From contig NZ_QVMU01000006.1 in NCBI RefSeq assembly GCF_003605645.1, positions 1 through 62,268 on the forward strand: a stretch of 62,268 nucleotides of DNA, given 5' to 3'. The notes below the pieces were generated by a model. That model had not been told where the DNA came from, did no database searches, and worked only from the letters and a program-made list of their open reading frames with translations. This stretch comes from Vibrio sinensis. Its GTDB lineage: Bacteria; Pseudomonadota; Gammaproteobacteria; Enterobacterales; Vibrionaceae. A program made the translations under genes and the position numbers. Shown in pieces: positions 1 to 8,177 of the stretch; position 1 is the stretch's first letter, and each line of letters opens with the position of its first letter.

Positions 1-111
1 CACCCTTGGGAAACGAGTATTAAAAAACAAATATCTAGTTATAACAATGTCATCTTGGCGAAGAACTATAAATACCTTCTGCCAAAAAATACAGTTGGCT
101 CAAGAGCTTAG
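1..111 (+). CDS. 3' end of an unidentified ORF, cut by the window edge
   Basis: Frame 1 is open from the first base for 36 codons and ends at a TAG at 109-111. The tail has a Lys/Tyr/Asn-rich composition and ends in the residues KNTVGSRA. It could be the C-terminus of a gene that starts outside the window, but 36 open codons is weak evidence and I recognise no family. Nothing else in 112-294 looks coding; that stretch is AT-rich and holds the upstream region of grxA. Confidence 0.3.
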   Translation, partial: HPWETSIKKQISSYNNVILAKNYKYLLPKNTVGSRA

Positions 112-294
112 GATTTAAGTTTGTGGGGATCCCTCAGTGCCTGTCCTTAATTGAGGATAAATGCGAGGATTTCAGGTTGTGATGTTTACAATTTGTTCAA
201 TAGATTTTACCTATCAGATTAACAGGCAAATCTCGCTTTATTTTCCAAATTTATTCGTGCATAGTTGCAGATAATAAAATAAAGGAGAGAGTTT

Positions 295-558
295 ATGTTC
301 GTCGTTATTTTCGGTCGTCCTGCATGTCCTTACTGTGTTCGTGCAAAAGAATACGCTGAGACACTAAAACAAAAACGTGATGATTTTAACTATCGTTATG
401 TTGATATTCACGCAGAAGGCATTTCAAAAGCTGACCTTGAGAAAACAGTCGGTAAACCAGTAGAAACTGTGCCACAAATCTTCATCGACCAAGAGCACAT
501 TGGTGGCTGTGATGACTTCGAAGCATACGCGAAAGAGCACCTAGGTCTATTCGACTAG
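295..558 (+). CDS. grxA: Glutaredoxin 1 (GrxA)
   Basis: Small cytoplasmic dithiol glutaredoxin that reduces protein disulfides and ribonucleotide reductase using glutathione. The 87-residue length is that of E. coli GrxA. The N-terminal beta strand leads into the CPYC active site (Cys11, Cys14), and the GSH-binding TVPQIFID segment and the GGCDDFEAY segment are in their usual places. The start is supported by AAAGGAGAG about 8 bases before the ATG. The gene is monocistronic, followed by a strong terminator. Identification is secure. Confidence 0.95.
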   Translation: MFVVIFGRPACPYCVRAKEYAETLKQKRDDFNYRYVDIHAEGISKADLEKTVGKPVETVPQIFIDQEHIGGCDDFEAYAKEHLGLFD

Positions 559-581
559 ATCGCATATCCAATATGCTTAAA

Positions 582-606
582 AGCCGCTAAATTAGCGGCT
601 TTTTCT
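582..606 (+). terminator. Rho-independent terminator of grxA
   Basis: A 9-bp perfect stem AGCCGCTAA / TTAGCGGCT (582-590 and 592-600) is followed by a T run. It lies 23 bases after the grxA stop codon. Confidence 0.85.
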
Positions 607-747
607 ATTTAGCCGCAAAACCTACAGAACGCCGTTCTTCTTGAAGAAACTAATAGCCAGCAATAAAAAAATTCACTTACCTTTTTATTGTATTCAGATA
701 CAATCCGCACACAAATTCTCCCCATCAGCCGTACTCAAGACTTTTTC

Positions 748-2430
748 GTGAATATTGACGTTGTACTATTGCTAGACCAAAACCCTATCCTACTCATTTT
801 CGTAGTGCTCGCCATTGGCTTAGGCATTGGAAAAATTCGCTTTGGAAATCTGCAACTTGGCAATTCGATTGGCGTTCTTATCACCGCTCTGGTGATGGGA
901 CACTTAGGTTTTGCTTTTAACGCAGAAGCCCTGACCATTGGCTTTATGCTGTTTATTTACTGTGTCGGTATCGAAGCTGGGCCAAACTTTTTTGGCATCT
1001 TCTTTAGAGACGGCAAACACTACTTTATTCTCAGTGCGATCGTATTAGGTACCGCGTTATTAATTACTCATTTTGGTACTAAGCTACTAGGGCTTGATTT
1101 TGGTCTGTCTGCCGGGATGATGGCGGGTGCGTTAACCTCAACGCCAGTGCTGGTTGGTGCTCAAGATGCATTAAACTCGGGCCTTGTCTCTGCTCCGCAA
1201 GATTTCGATATTGCTCAAGTAATGGAGAACCTTTCTGTCGGTTATGCGATGGCGTATCTCATTGGCTTAATCAGCATGATTATGTTTGCCAAATTACTGC
1301 CAAAGTTACAGAAAGAGAATTTGTCAGATTCTGCGCAGAAAATTGCCCAAGAACGCGGCATTGGCAATACAGGCCAACGTAAAGTTTACTTACCTATCAT
1401 TCGCGCGTATCGCGTTGGGCAAGAGCTGATCAACTGGATCGATGGCAAAAACCTGCGTGAGCTTGGCATTTATCGCCAAACTGGTTGCTATATTGAGCGA
1501 ATTCGTCGTAATGGGATTCTAGCCCACCCTGATGGTGATGCTATTTTACAAGAAGGCGATGAAATTGCTTTGGTTGGATTTCCAGATAGTCACGCACGAT
1601 TGGACCCAAGTTTTCGCAATGGAAAAGAAGTATTTGACCGAAATCTACTCGACTTACGCATTGTAGAAGAAGAGATTGTTGTTAAAAGTGATGTAATTTC
1701 AGGAAAGCGATTATCTGACCTGAATTTATCTGAATACGGCTGTTTCCTTAACCGCGTAGTGAGATCGCAAATTGAAATGCCTATGGATTTGGATATCGTC
1801 CTCGCAAAGGGTGACGTGTTACAAGTCAGTGGTGAGAAAAGCCGAGTTCACGGTTTAGCAGAAACCATCGGTTTTATCTCGGTAAACAGCCAGATAGCCG
1901 ATCTACTCGCGTTCTGTAGTTTCTTTATTCTTGGCGTGTTATTTGGCCTGATTACAATGACCTTTGGTCAAGTTTCTTTTGGCTTAGGTAATGCGGTTGG
2001 CTTGTTACTTTCCGGTATCACTTTAGGTTTCTTACGAGCCAATCACCCTACGTTTGGATACGTCCCGCAAGGAGCACTCAACATGGTGAAAGATCTCGGT
2101 CTGATGTTCTTTATGGTTGGCATTGGTTTAAGCGCTGGCGGAAAAATGTTCGAACACTTAACCCAAGTTGGCCCTAAGGTAATTGGCCTTGCTTTCTTAG
2201 TCAGTGTTGTTCCGGTTGTTATCGCCTATTTAGTTGGTGCTTACGTATTGAAGATGAACCGAGCATTGCTATTTGGCGCCATTGTTGGAGCCCGAACTTG
2301 TGCTCCAGCGATGGATGTTGTCAACGATTATGCTAAATCAACGATTCCTGCATTAGGTTATGCCGGTACGTATGCTATTGCTAATATTTTGATGACGTTA
2401 GCAGGTACATTTATCATTTTAATTACCTAA
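748..2430 (+). CDS. ybjL: YbjL/AspT-family putative transporter with two RCK_C domains
   Basis: Inner-membrane protein of the aspartate:alanine exchanger (AAE) family; the substrate of the YbjL branch is not firmly known. Five to six hydrophobic helices at each end flank a central soluble part with two TrkA_C/RCK_C-like domains (roughly residues 190-370), the normal layout. The segments [26 protein letters not shown] and GGKMF are typical. A longer reading from a TTG at 688 is open, but the GTG at 748 gives [16 protein letters not shown], which lines up with the start of E. coli YbjL (561 aa), so I prefer it. The gene is followed by a bidirectional terminator and converges with the amino acid transporter operon. 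Confidence 0.85.
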   Translation: MNIDVVLLLDQNPILLIFVVLAIGLGIGKIRFGNLQLGNSIGVLITALVMGHLGFAFNAEALTIGFMLFIYCVGIEAGPNFFGIFFRDGKHYFILSAIVLGTALLITHFGTKLLGLDFGLSAGMMAGALTSTPVLVGAQDALNSGLVSAPQDFDIAQVMENLSVGYAMAYLIGLISMIMFAKLLPKLQKENLSDSAQKIAQERGIGNTGQRKVYLPIIRAYRVGQELINWIDGKNLRELGIYRQTGCYIERIRRNGILAHPDGDAILQEGDEIALVGFPDSHARLDPSFRNGKEVFDRNLLDLRIVEEEIVVKSDVISGKRLSDLNLSEYGCFLNRVVRSQIEMPMDLDIVLAKGDVLQVSGEKSRVHGLAETIGFISVNSQIADLLAFCSFFILGVLFGLITMTFGQVSFGLGNAVGLLLSGITLGFLRANHPTFGYVPQGALNMVKDLGLMFFMVGIGLSAGGKMFEHLTQVGPKVIGLAFLVSVVPVVIAYLVGAYVLKMNRALLFGAIVGARTCAPAMDVVNDYAKSTIPALGYAGTYAIANILMTLAGTFIILIT

Positions 2431-2453
2431 GTAATCGATATTCCCATAAAAAC

Positions 2454-2484
2454 AAAAAGGCTTCCAACTGGAAGCCTTTTTTGA
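2454..2484. terminator. Bidirectional terminator between ybjL and artM
   Basis: AAAAAGGCTTCC / GGAAGCCTTTTTT around an AACT loop, with an A run on the left and a T run on the right, so it can serve both convergent transcripts. Confidence 0.85.
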
Positions 2485-2516
2485 TTTTCTTGAATGCACC
2501 CATCCTGAACCAGGCG

Positions 2517-3194
2517 TTAACTCAAAGGTTTCAAATAAGCTAAGAAACGTTTTTCCGCTAACTTGAAGCACCACAATATGATGAACGTAAGCGCCATATA
2601 AAACAGCCCTGCTGTCAAAAACGATTCAAACGGTGCGTAGTAACGCGAGTTAACTAAACGAGCCGCCCCGGTCAAATCGATAATAGTCACAATCCCTGCA
2701 ACTGCACTACCGTGCAGCATGAAAATGACTTCGTTACTGTACGCTGGTAAAGCTCTACGCAATGCACTTGGAAGAATGATCCGGCGATAGGTTTTTGCAG
2801 TACTCATTCCATACGCTTTGGCGGCTTCAATTTCACCTTTCGGTAAACCGTTGATCGCACCACGCAGTATCTCTGCCGTATAAGAGGAAGTGTTTAAAAC
2901 AAAGGCTACTAAAGCACAGAACCACGCATTTTCCCATAACGTCCCTTTTACTGGAAAAAACTGATCCATACCGTAATAAATGAGGTACAGCTGAATCAAT
3001 AATGGCGTACCGCGGAAAAAGTAGATAAACGCCCAACTAGGGCCATTAATAAAATAATTTTTACTATTACGAGCAATAGCTAATGGTATCGCGATAGCAA
3101 GGCCCAATATCAAAGCCAAACCGACGAGCCAAACCGTTGTCCATAAGCCTTCCAAGTAGACGGGAAGGCTTTCTAAAATCAAAGAAATATCCAT
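2517..3194 (-). CDS. artM: Basic amino acid ABC transporter permease (ArtM/HisM type)
   Basis: Integral membrane subunit of a polar amino acid importer (HAAT family). At 225 residues with about five membrane helices it matches HisM/ArtM. The EAA loop that contacts the ATPase is clear (GEIEAAKAYGMS near residues 125-136), and FRGTPLLIQLYLIYYG is the family signature near residue 60. It is the last gene of the operon: ATPase, binding protein, ArtQ-like permease, then this gene, with 3 bases between the two permeases. Sequence resembles HisM most closely, but arginine/lysine/ornithine transporters share this fold; an ARG-box-like site upstream of the operon favours arginine. Confidence 0.85.
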   Translation of the reverse strand: MDISLILESLPVYLEGLWTTVWLVGLALILGLAIAIPLAIARNSKNYFINGPSWAFIYFFRGTPLLIQLYLIYYGMDQFFPVKGTLWENAWFCALVAFVLNTSSYTAEILRGAINGLPKGEIEAAKAYGMSTAKTYRRIILPSALRRALPAYSNEVIFMLHGSAVAGIVTIIDLTGAARLVNSRYYAPFESFLTAGLFYMALTFIILWCFKLAEKRFLAYLKPLS

Positions 3195-3197
3195 TGT

Positions 3198-3938
3198 CTA
3201 CCTCACATGTATACTGAATTTGCGTTCAACTAGCTTCAATAGACCTGTTGATACGCTGGTAAACAATAAGAAGATAATGGCGACTGACATATAAAATGTG
3301 AATGGCATTTTTGTCGATCCTGCCGCAAGTGAGCTCACACGCACCATATCTTCCAAACCAATAATAGAAACCAAAGCGGTCGTTTTCAGAAGTACTAACC
3401 AGTTATTACCAAAACCGGGTAACGCATGGCGAATCATTTGCGGTAATAAGATACGACGAAATGCGAGTATCGAGCTCATACCATATGCCTTTGCAGCCTC
3501 TAATTCACCACTATCCACAGCCATGATCGCGCCACGGAATGTTTCTGCCATATAAGCGCCAAAGATAAATCCAATCGTCAGTACACCTGCTATAAAAGGG
3601 CTAACATCAATGTAATCGGGTAAATAAGCCGTCCACTCGTGGTTTGGGTCGCTAGAGGTGAACCACTCATTAATGAATTCATTCACTGAATAGAGTGTAT
3701 TATTGAGGAGAATTTGACCGCCAAAAAAAATCAGCATCATCAAAACTAAGTCTGGAATGCCACGTATAACTGTGGTGTATAGTGTTGCGATAGCTCTTGC
3801 CCAACGATAAGGTGCCAACTTAGCCAACGCTCCAAGCATACCTAAAACCATCGCTAAAATGAGTGACAGTAAAGCAACTTCAATTGTTACCAAAGCCCCT
3901 TTTAAGATTGAGACTTCATATCCATGTAAATTCAGCAT
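3198..3938 (-). CDS. artQ: Basic amino acid ABC transporter permease (ArtQ/HisQ type)
   Basis: Second membrane permease of the importer, pairing with the downstream ArtM/HisM-type subunit. MLNLHGYEVSILKGALVTIEVALLS at the N-terminus resembles HisQ, TVIRGIPDLVLMMLIFFGGQI is the usual helix 2 signature, and GELEAAKAYGMS is the EAA loop. The chosen start at 3938 (246 aa) has AGGAA about 6 bases upstream; a frame extension to 3965 has no such site. The protein is slightly longer than HisQ (228 aa) because of an insertion (around residues 95-120, SVNEFINEWFTSSDPN...) between membrane helices, probably a periplasmic loop. Confidence 0.85.
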   Translation of the reverse strand: MLNLHGYEVSILKGALVTIEVALLSLILAMVLGMLGALAKLAPYRWARAIATLYTTVIRGIPDLVLMMLIFFGGQILLNNTLYSVNEFINEWFTSSDPNHEWTAYLPDYIDVSPFIAGVLTIGFIFGAYMAETFRGAIMAVDSGELEAAKAYGMSSILAFRRILLPQMIRHALPGFGNNWLVLLKTTALVSIIGLEDMVRVSSLAAGSTKMPFTFYMSVAIIFLLFTSVSTGLLKLVERKFSIHVR

Positions 3939-3975
3939 AGGTGAGTTCCTGATCCCTAGACTCAAAGAGTTTTGC

Positions 3976-4015
3976 TCGGCTATTGGCTACATCTCGGAAC
4001 GAAACCAATAGCCGA
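3976..4015 (-). repeat. Intercistronic hairpin between binding protein and permease genes
   Basis: An 11-bp perfect inverted repeat (TCGGCTATTGG / CCAATAGCCGA) with an 18-base loop lies between the binding-protein gene and artQ. There is no T run behind it, so it looks like an mRNA-stabilising or attenuating hairpin. Such a structure usually lets the binding protein be made in excess over the membrane subunits. Confidence 0.6.
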
Positions 4016-4029
4016 ATGGCTTTTATCGA

Positions 4030-4797
4030 TTACTCGCCATATACATCATAGTTGAAGTATTTACCTGCGATATCTTGATAAATACCTTTCTCACGCAATG
4101 ACAAAATAGCTGCATCAAGTTTTGCTGTAAGGTCTTTATCTTGTTTACGAACGGCAATACCAAAACCATCACCAAACCATTGTGCATCCGTCAACGATGG
4201 ACCAGCGAATTCATAGGCCTCACCACCGGCTTTATTTAACACGCCTTCTTCTAGTGCAGAAGCGTCACCTAAAACCGCAGCAATACGACCATTCGCAAGG
4301 TCAAGATACGCTTCGTCAAACGAACCATAACGGACAATCTCTACTTTATCGTAATTATCAGAAAGGTATTTATCGTGAGTTGTTGCGCGCTGAACGCCAA
4401 CTTTTACACCATCAAGGCTAGTGAAGTCTAAGTTCGCGTCTTTTTTAGTGATGAATTTGTTTGGAATCAGTGCGTATTTACCAGTGAAATCGACTTTTTT
4501 CTTGCGATCTTCAGTGATAGACATGGCGGCGATGATTGCATCATATTTACGCGCTAATAGAGATGGAATGATACCATCCCAATCTTGAGCAACAATTTTA
4601 CACTTCACTTGCATTTCTTCACAAAGTGCATTGGCCATATCAACATCAAACCCTTTTAGAGAACCATCTGCCTCTGTCCAACTAAAAGGAGGATATGCGC
4701 CTTCAATACCGAAGCGAACCGTCTTCCATTCTTTCGCTTGAGCCATACCTGTTGCTGCGGTAGCAGCAAGTGCTGCAACGACTAACCACTTTTTCAT
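4030..4797 (-). CDS. artI: Periplasmic basic amino acid-binding protein (ArtI/HisJ/ArgT type)
   Basis: Solute-binding protein that captures a cationic amino acid in the periplasm and hands it to the ArtQ/ArtM permease. A signal peptide is clear: MKKW, a hydrophobic Ala-rich core, and cleavage near AQAKE. The mature part shows RFGIEGAYPPFSW, GFDVDMANALC, KVGVQRATTHDKYL and the two Cys of a LAO/HisJ-type disulfide (ALCEEMQVKCK). The ATG at 4797 is preceded by AGGAGT with 6-base spacing; the in-frame ATG at 4803 lies too close to that site. Whether the ligand is arginine, histidine or lysine/ornithine cannot be read safely from sequence. Confidence 0.85.
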   Translation of the reverse strand: MKKWLVVAALAATAATGMAQAKEWKTVRFGIEGAYPPFSWTEADGSLKGFDVDMANALCEEMQVKCKIVAQDWDGIIPSLLARKYDAIIAAMSITEDRKKKVDFTGKYALIPNKFITKKDANLDFTSLDGVKVGVQRATTHDKYLSDNYDKVEIVRYGSFDEAYLDLANGRIAAVLGDASALEEGVLNKAGGEAYEFAGPSLTDAQWFGDGFGIAVRKQDKDLTAKLDAAILSLREKGIYQDIAGKYFNYDVYGE

Positions 4798-4907
4798 TTC
4801 CATACTCCTGTGATTGTATTTTCTTATTTGTTTATGTTGTTGTGTTTTCGTTTAACTAAACTGTCTAAATCAAACCGTAACACATAGATGTTTAGACAAA
4901 TCGATGC

Positions 4908-5678
4908 TTAATAAATAGATGATATAAACTGCTGTAGACGTTCTGAATCTGGACTCGTAAACAATTTGTTTGGATTCCCTTGTTCTTCCACCAATCCTTG
5001 ATGCAAAAACATGACATGATTTGAAACGTCACGAGCGAAAGCCATTTCATGAGTGACTACCAGCATGGTTCTTCCCTCATCAGCAAGATCACGCATAACC
5101 CCTAAAACTTCACCAACGAGTTCTGGGTCAAGGGCTGAAGTCGGTTCATCAAACAGCATTACTTCTGGATCAACGGCAAGCGCACGCGCGATTGCTGCAC
5201 GTTGTTGCTGACCGCCGGAAAGATGACCGGGATAGTAATCTTTACGTTCATAGAGACCGACTTTTTTTAAGATCAACTCGGCATTTTCAATGGCTTGTGT
5301 TTTCGGGACCCCAAGAACATGAATAGGTGCTTCAATGACATTTTCTAATACTGTCATGTGAGACCATAGGTTAAATCCTTGAAATACCATCGCGAGGCGC
5401 GAACGAATGCGCTGGACTTGTTTTTCATTGGCCGGTACAGACTCACCAGCACGGTTGTTTTTCATTTGGATCAATTCACCATTGACCCAAATTTCACCCG
5501 CGGTTGGGGTTTCGAGAAGGTTAACACATCGTAGAAAAGTGCTCTTTCCTGAACCGGATGAGCCAATAATTGAAATAACATCTCCTTTATGAGCTTCTAA
5601 CGAAATTCCTTTCAAAACTTCATTTTGTCCAAAGGTCTTATGCAAATCTTTAATATTTAGCGCGGATACATCATTCAT
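4908..5678 (-). CDS. artP: Amino acid ABC transporter ATPase (ArtP/HisP type)
   Basis: Cytoplasmic nucleotide-binding subunit that drives the importer. It has a Walker A motif GSSGSGKST, a Q-loop (AMVFQGFNLW), the signature LSGGQQQR, Walker B VMLFDEPTSALD and a switch His (VVTHEM). HisP-like extra residues (MKNNRAGESVPANEKQVQRIRSRL) follow the Walker A domain. The start at 5678 gives 256 residues, as in HisP (258), and is preceded by AGGGAGT; the open frame continues upstream to 5744 without support. It is the first gene of the operon. Confidence 0.88.
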   Translation of the reverse strand: MNDVSALNIKDLHKTFGQNEVLKGISLEAHKGDVISIIGSSGSGKSTFLRCVNLLETPTAGEIWVNGELIQMKNNRAGESVPANEKQVQRIRSRLAMVFQGFNLWSHMTVLENVIEAPIHVLGVPKTQAIENAELILKKVGLYERKDYYPGHLSGGQQQRAAIARALAVDPEVMLFDEPTSALDPELVGEVLGVMRDLADEGRTMLVVTHEMAFARDVSNHVMFLHQGLVEEQGNPNKLFTSPDSERLQQFISSIY

Positions 5679-5803
5679 GCGCTGCGACTCCCTGTATTTT
5701 TTAACCAGCTCTAGAGTGGCTGACGATGTGAGTTCCTCCCACATTTGCTAACAAACTAGCACCCAAGCGACTAAGATGCAACAAATTATTAACCTGCATT
5801 TTG

Positions 5804-5838
5804 TGGGTATGTAACCAGTTTATATGCTTAAAAATTCA
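5804..5838 (-). promoter_or_regulatory. Candidate ArgR operator (two ARG boxes)
   Basis: Against the core TGAAT-WWWW-ATTCA, the box at 5825-5838 (TGCTTAAAAATTCA) matches 12 of 14 positions and the box at 5804-5817 (TGGGTATGTAACCA) matches 9 of 14. Their centres are 21 bp apart, the classical spacing of paired ARG boxes. The pair lies about 125-160 bp upstream of artP. Inferred role: arginine repression of the transporter. Confidence 0.4.
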
Positions 5839-6089
5839 ATAAACAGCGTAAAAATCTTATTTAATCGAATAAGTCAACTTTCACTCACATTCAGGAAATT
5901 ACGATAATGTTAACAAACGCACGAAAAATGCTATAGCGTCCCAAAAAAGACAAAATGCGGTGTTTGCAATGTAAAATAGTAACCAAATCACGAACTCAGT
6001 CACATTTTGAAAGCTATTTACAGTGAGCAGAATTATGTTAGCGAAATTTTAACCAATCTGCGTAGTTTACTTTCACAATCTTTCATAAG

Positions 6090-6103
6090 GTGATCTAAAT
6101 CAA
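6090..6103 (+). promoter_or_regulatory. FNR-like box upstream of the DUF3360 gene
   Basis: GTGAT-CTAA-ATCAA matches the FNR consensus TTGAT-N4-ATCAA at 9 of 10 positions. Its centre (6096.5) is 41.5 bp upstream of position 6138, and a -10-like TAAACT sits at 6126-6131, exactly where a class II FNR promoter would put it. Inference: anaerobic activation. Confidence 0.5.
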
Positions 6104-6319
6104 TCACTCTTTGGGGTTAGCACGTTAAACTCGCCCGAATGATAAAAGGCTCACTACTTTTTATACATTCTGGCTAAAAGATGTATCTCATTCGACGAGA
6201 ATGCGATGGTCACTAAGGACCTAATAGCAGGATGCTCAGCCATATTTAACCAAGCTGTTGATACACAATAATTAATAACGGCTTTTTCAAACTACTTACT
6301 TTAATAATATGAGGAATCT

Positions 6320-7867
6320 ATGTCAGACGCTGTCAATAAGCCGCACTCTGATTCGGATATCGAGAACAAGAGCTACCAAGAGCTGCACCGTCCAGCTTCT
6401 GAGTTTGCAAGTCGTTCAGATTACCTAGATCATGAACTTCAAATCATGAAACCACGCCGTTTTAAGCTAAACCTTCCAGGTCGTGATTTCCGTTTTGAGT
6501 TAGAAGATTTAGTTCCAGCACTTGCAGGCACAATCGGCATCATCGCAATGTACTCTGCGGTAATGATGTCATGGGCTGAAGGCCTAACTGCTGCATGGGA
6601 TCACGTAAACCTTGGCAAAGAATTTGCCATCGAGGTTGCTCGTGTAGAAATGCTTATCCCTGCGTTTTTGTTCTGTGTACTTGCGTCTGGTTTTATTAAC
6701 CCAAAAGCGAACCTTGCGGGTAACCACGGTCCAATGATCCCTCTTATCGGTACGATCGCTCTTGCCGGTGCACACCCTCTTGCATTGGCAATTTTGATTG
6801 GTATCTTCGGTCTTATCCTGAGTTTCCTAAAAGGTGGATCGAAACTGGTGAACCTCACCTCGGAAGGCACAGCCGGTGGCTTGCTTATCTTCTTAGGTTT
6901 AACCGGTACGATGAGCCAAATCGAATCTATCCAACAATGGTCTGTTGGCCTTCAATCAGCAACGGTTGAAGCAGGCAGCATGGGTTACGTAGGTTTGATC
7001 GTGCTTGGTATCACTATCGGTATCTACGCATTCCTTGCAAAAGTAAACATGCGCTGGTTAGCAATTCCAGTTTGTGCGTTTACTGGCTTAATTGTAGCGT
7101 TAATCCTTGGCGCAGGCTTTGACATCAAATTTGTAACAGAGACTGGTCTACCAAACCTTAACCCTGTTTACTGGTGGGGTAGCACTGAAGAAGGTTGGAT
7201 GCTTGGTCTACCAAACGTAGAACACTTCATCGCATCTCTACCTTTCGCAATTCTTGCTGTTGCTATGTGGTCACCAGATTTCCTTGGTCACCGTATCTTC
7301 CAAGAACTGAACTACCCTAAAAAGACTGAAAAAGTACTAATGGACGTAGATGACACTATGACTATGTGTTCTATCCGTCAAATGGTTGGTACTGCGGTGG
7401 GTGGTGGTAACATCACTTCATCGTGGGGTACTTACATGATCCCTGCAGCGATTGCTAAACGCCCTATCCCTGGCGGCGCAATCTTGCTTGGCCTATTAGT
7501 GATGATCATTGCAATCCTTGGTTTCCCAATGGATATCGCTGTATGGCCACCAGTAATGCGTGTTGCTCTTCTAGTAGGTGTATCTCTACCTCTACTTGAA
7601 GCGGGTATGCAAATGGTACGTGATTCTAAAGATTCTCAAGCGGCTGGTATCTGTATCTTTGCTTCTATCGTAACCAACCCAGTTCTTGCTTGGGCACTAA
7701 CAATGTTCCTAGACAACAACGGTTTGATCGGTGACAAAGAACGTGCTTCTCGTCTATCTTTTGCTGACAAGATCATCATCCCTGTGGGTGTGTTCATCAT
7801 CTGTTTAGTAGCAATGCTAGCGGTTGGTATGCTTGAACAGCAATACGGTCTAAAAGCTTGGCTATAA
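6320..7867 (+). CDS. DUF3360 family membrane protein, putative transporter next to pflB
   Basis: A 515-residue multi-pass inner-membrane protein that I assign to DUF3360, a family common in vibrios and of unknown function. About 60 polar residues (SDAVNKPHSDSDIENKS...) precede the first helix, followed by roughly 11-12 helices. Glycine-rich motifs such as GTAGGLLIFLGLTGT, GTAVGGGNITSSWGTYMIPAA and PIPGGAILLGL suggest a solute carrier, loosely like SulP/NAT-type permeases. GAGGAATCT precedes the ATG. Codon use is strongly optimised (CGT, GGT, CTA, AAC), as in pflB, which implies high expression. The FNR-like site upstream and pflB downstream suggest a role in anaerobic fermentation, for example organic acid movement; that is inference. 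Confidence 0.7.
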   Translation: MSDAVNKPHSDSDIENKSYQELHRPASEFASRSDYLDHELQIMKPRRFKLNLPGRDFRFELEDLVPALAGTIGIIAMYSAVMMSWAEGLTAAWDHVNLGKEFAIEVARVEMLIPAFLFCVLASGFINPKANLAGNHGPMIPLIGTIALAGAHPLALAILIGIFGLILSFLKGGSKLVNLTSEGTAGGLLIFLGLTGTMSQIESIQQWSVGLQSATVEAGSMGYVGLIVLGITIGIYAFLAKVNMRWLAIPVCAFTGLIVALILGAGFDIKFVTETGLPNLNPVYWWGSTEEGWMLGLPNVEHFIASLPFAILAVAMWSPDFLGHRIFQELNYPKKTEKVLMDVDDTMTMCSIRQMVGTAVGGGNITSSWGTYMIPAAIAKRPIPGGAILLGLLVMIIAILGFPMDIAVWPPVMRVALLVGVSLPLLEAGMQMVRDSKDSQAAGICIFASIVTNPVLAWALTMFLDNNGLIGDKERASRLSFADKIIIPVGVFIICLVAMLAVGMLEQQYGLKAWL

Positions 7868-7881
7868 GCCTCGATTAGTTC

Positions 7882-7918
7882 AAAAATTGGGTAGTGCTTG
7901 TCACTACCCAATTTTTAT
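7882..7918 (+). terminator. Terminator after the DUF3360 gene
   Basis: A 15-bp perfect stem (AAAAATTGGGTAGTG and its complement, 7882-7896 / 7902-7916) with a CTTGT loop and a T-rich tail. It separates the DUF3360 transcript from pflB. Confidence 0.85.
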
Positions 7919-7937
7919 TAGAATTTTTTATCATTTA

Positions 7938-7979
7938 TTGATTTAGTTTAATGTTTACAATTTTTTTTTAGTGTATGCT
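7938..7979 (+). promoter_or_regulatory. Candidate FNR-dependent promoter of pflB
   Basis: An FNR-like box TTGAT-TTAG-TTTAA at 7938-7951 matches 8 of 10 consensus positions. An extended -10 element (TG at 7972-7973, then TATGCT at 7974-7979) sits exactly where a class II FNR promoter with its box at -41.5 requires it (start near 7986). The mRNA leader would be about 190 bases. The rest of the 310-base gap 7868-8177 holds only the upstream terminator and this leader. Confidence 0.45.
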
Positions 7980-8177
7980 TGAAAACATAAATCAGAGAGT
8001 CCATATAAAAGGTAGTGACAATATTTATAGTTTTATGACGTAAGATCATGGTCAGCACCGCGAGTTGACACTATACATATTGTTATTCATTAAGAGTGTA
8101 CTGTTCCCAATTAACGGGATAGCTGGCCTTACAGCGAAACCAGTACGTGTTTTTTCTACTAAAAAGGTAGGTATGTC

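Larger units (their letters stand above)
5679..6319. other. 641-base divergent intergenic region (artP / DUF3360)
   Basis: AT-rich and without a convincing gene. It must hold the promoters of the leftward transporter operon and the rightward DUF3360 gene. I see an ARG-box-like pair at 5804-5838 and an FNR-like box at 6090-6103 with a matching -10 at 6126-6131; both are listed separately. Confidence 0.7.
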
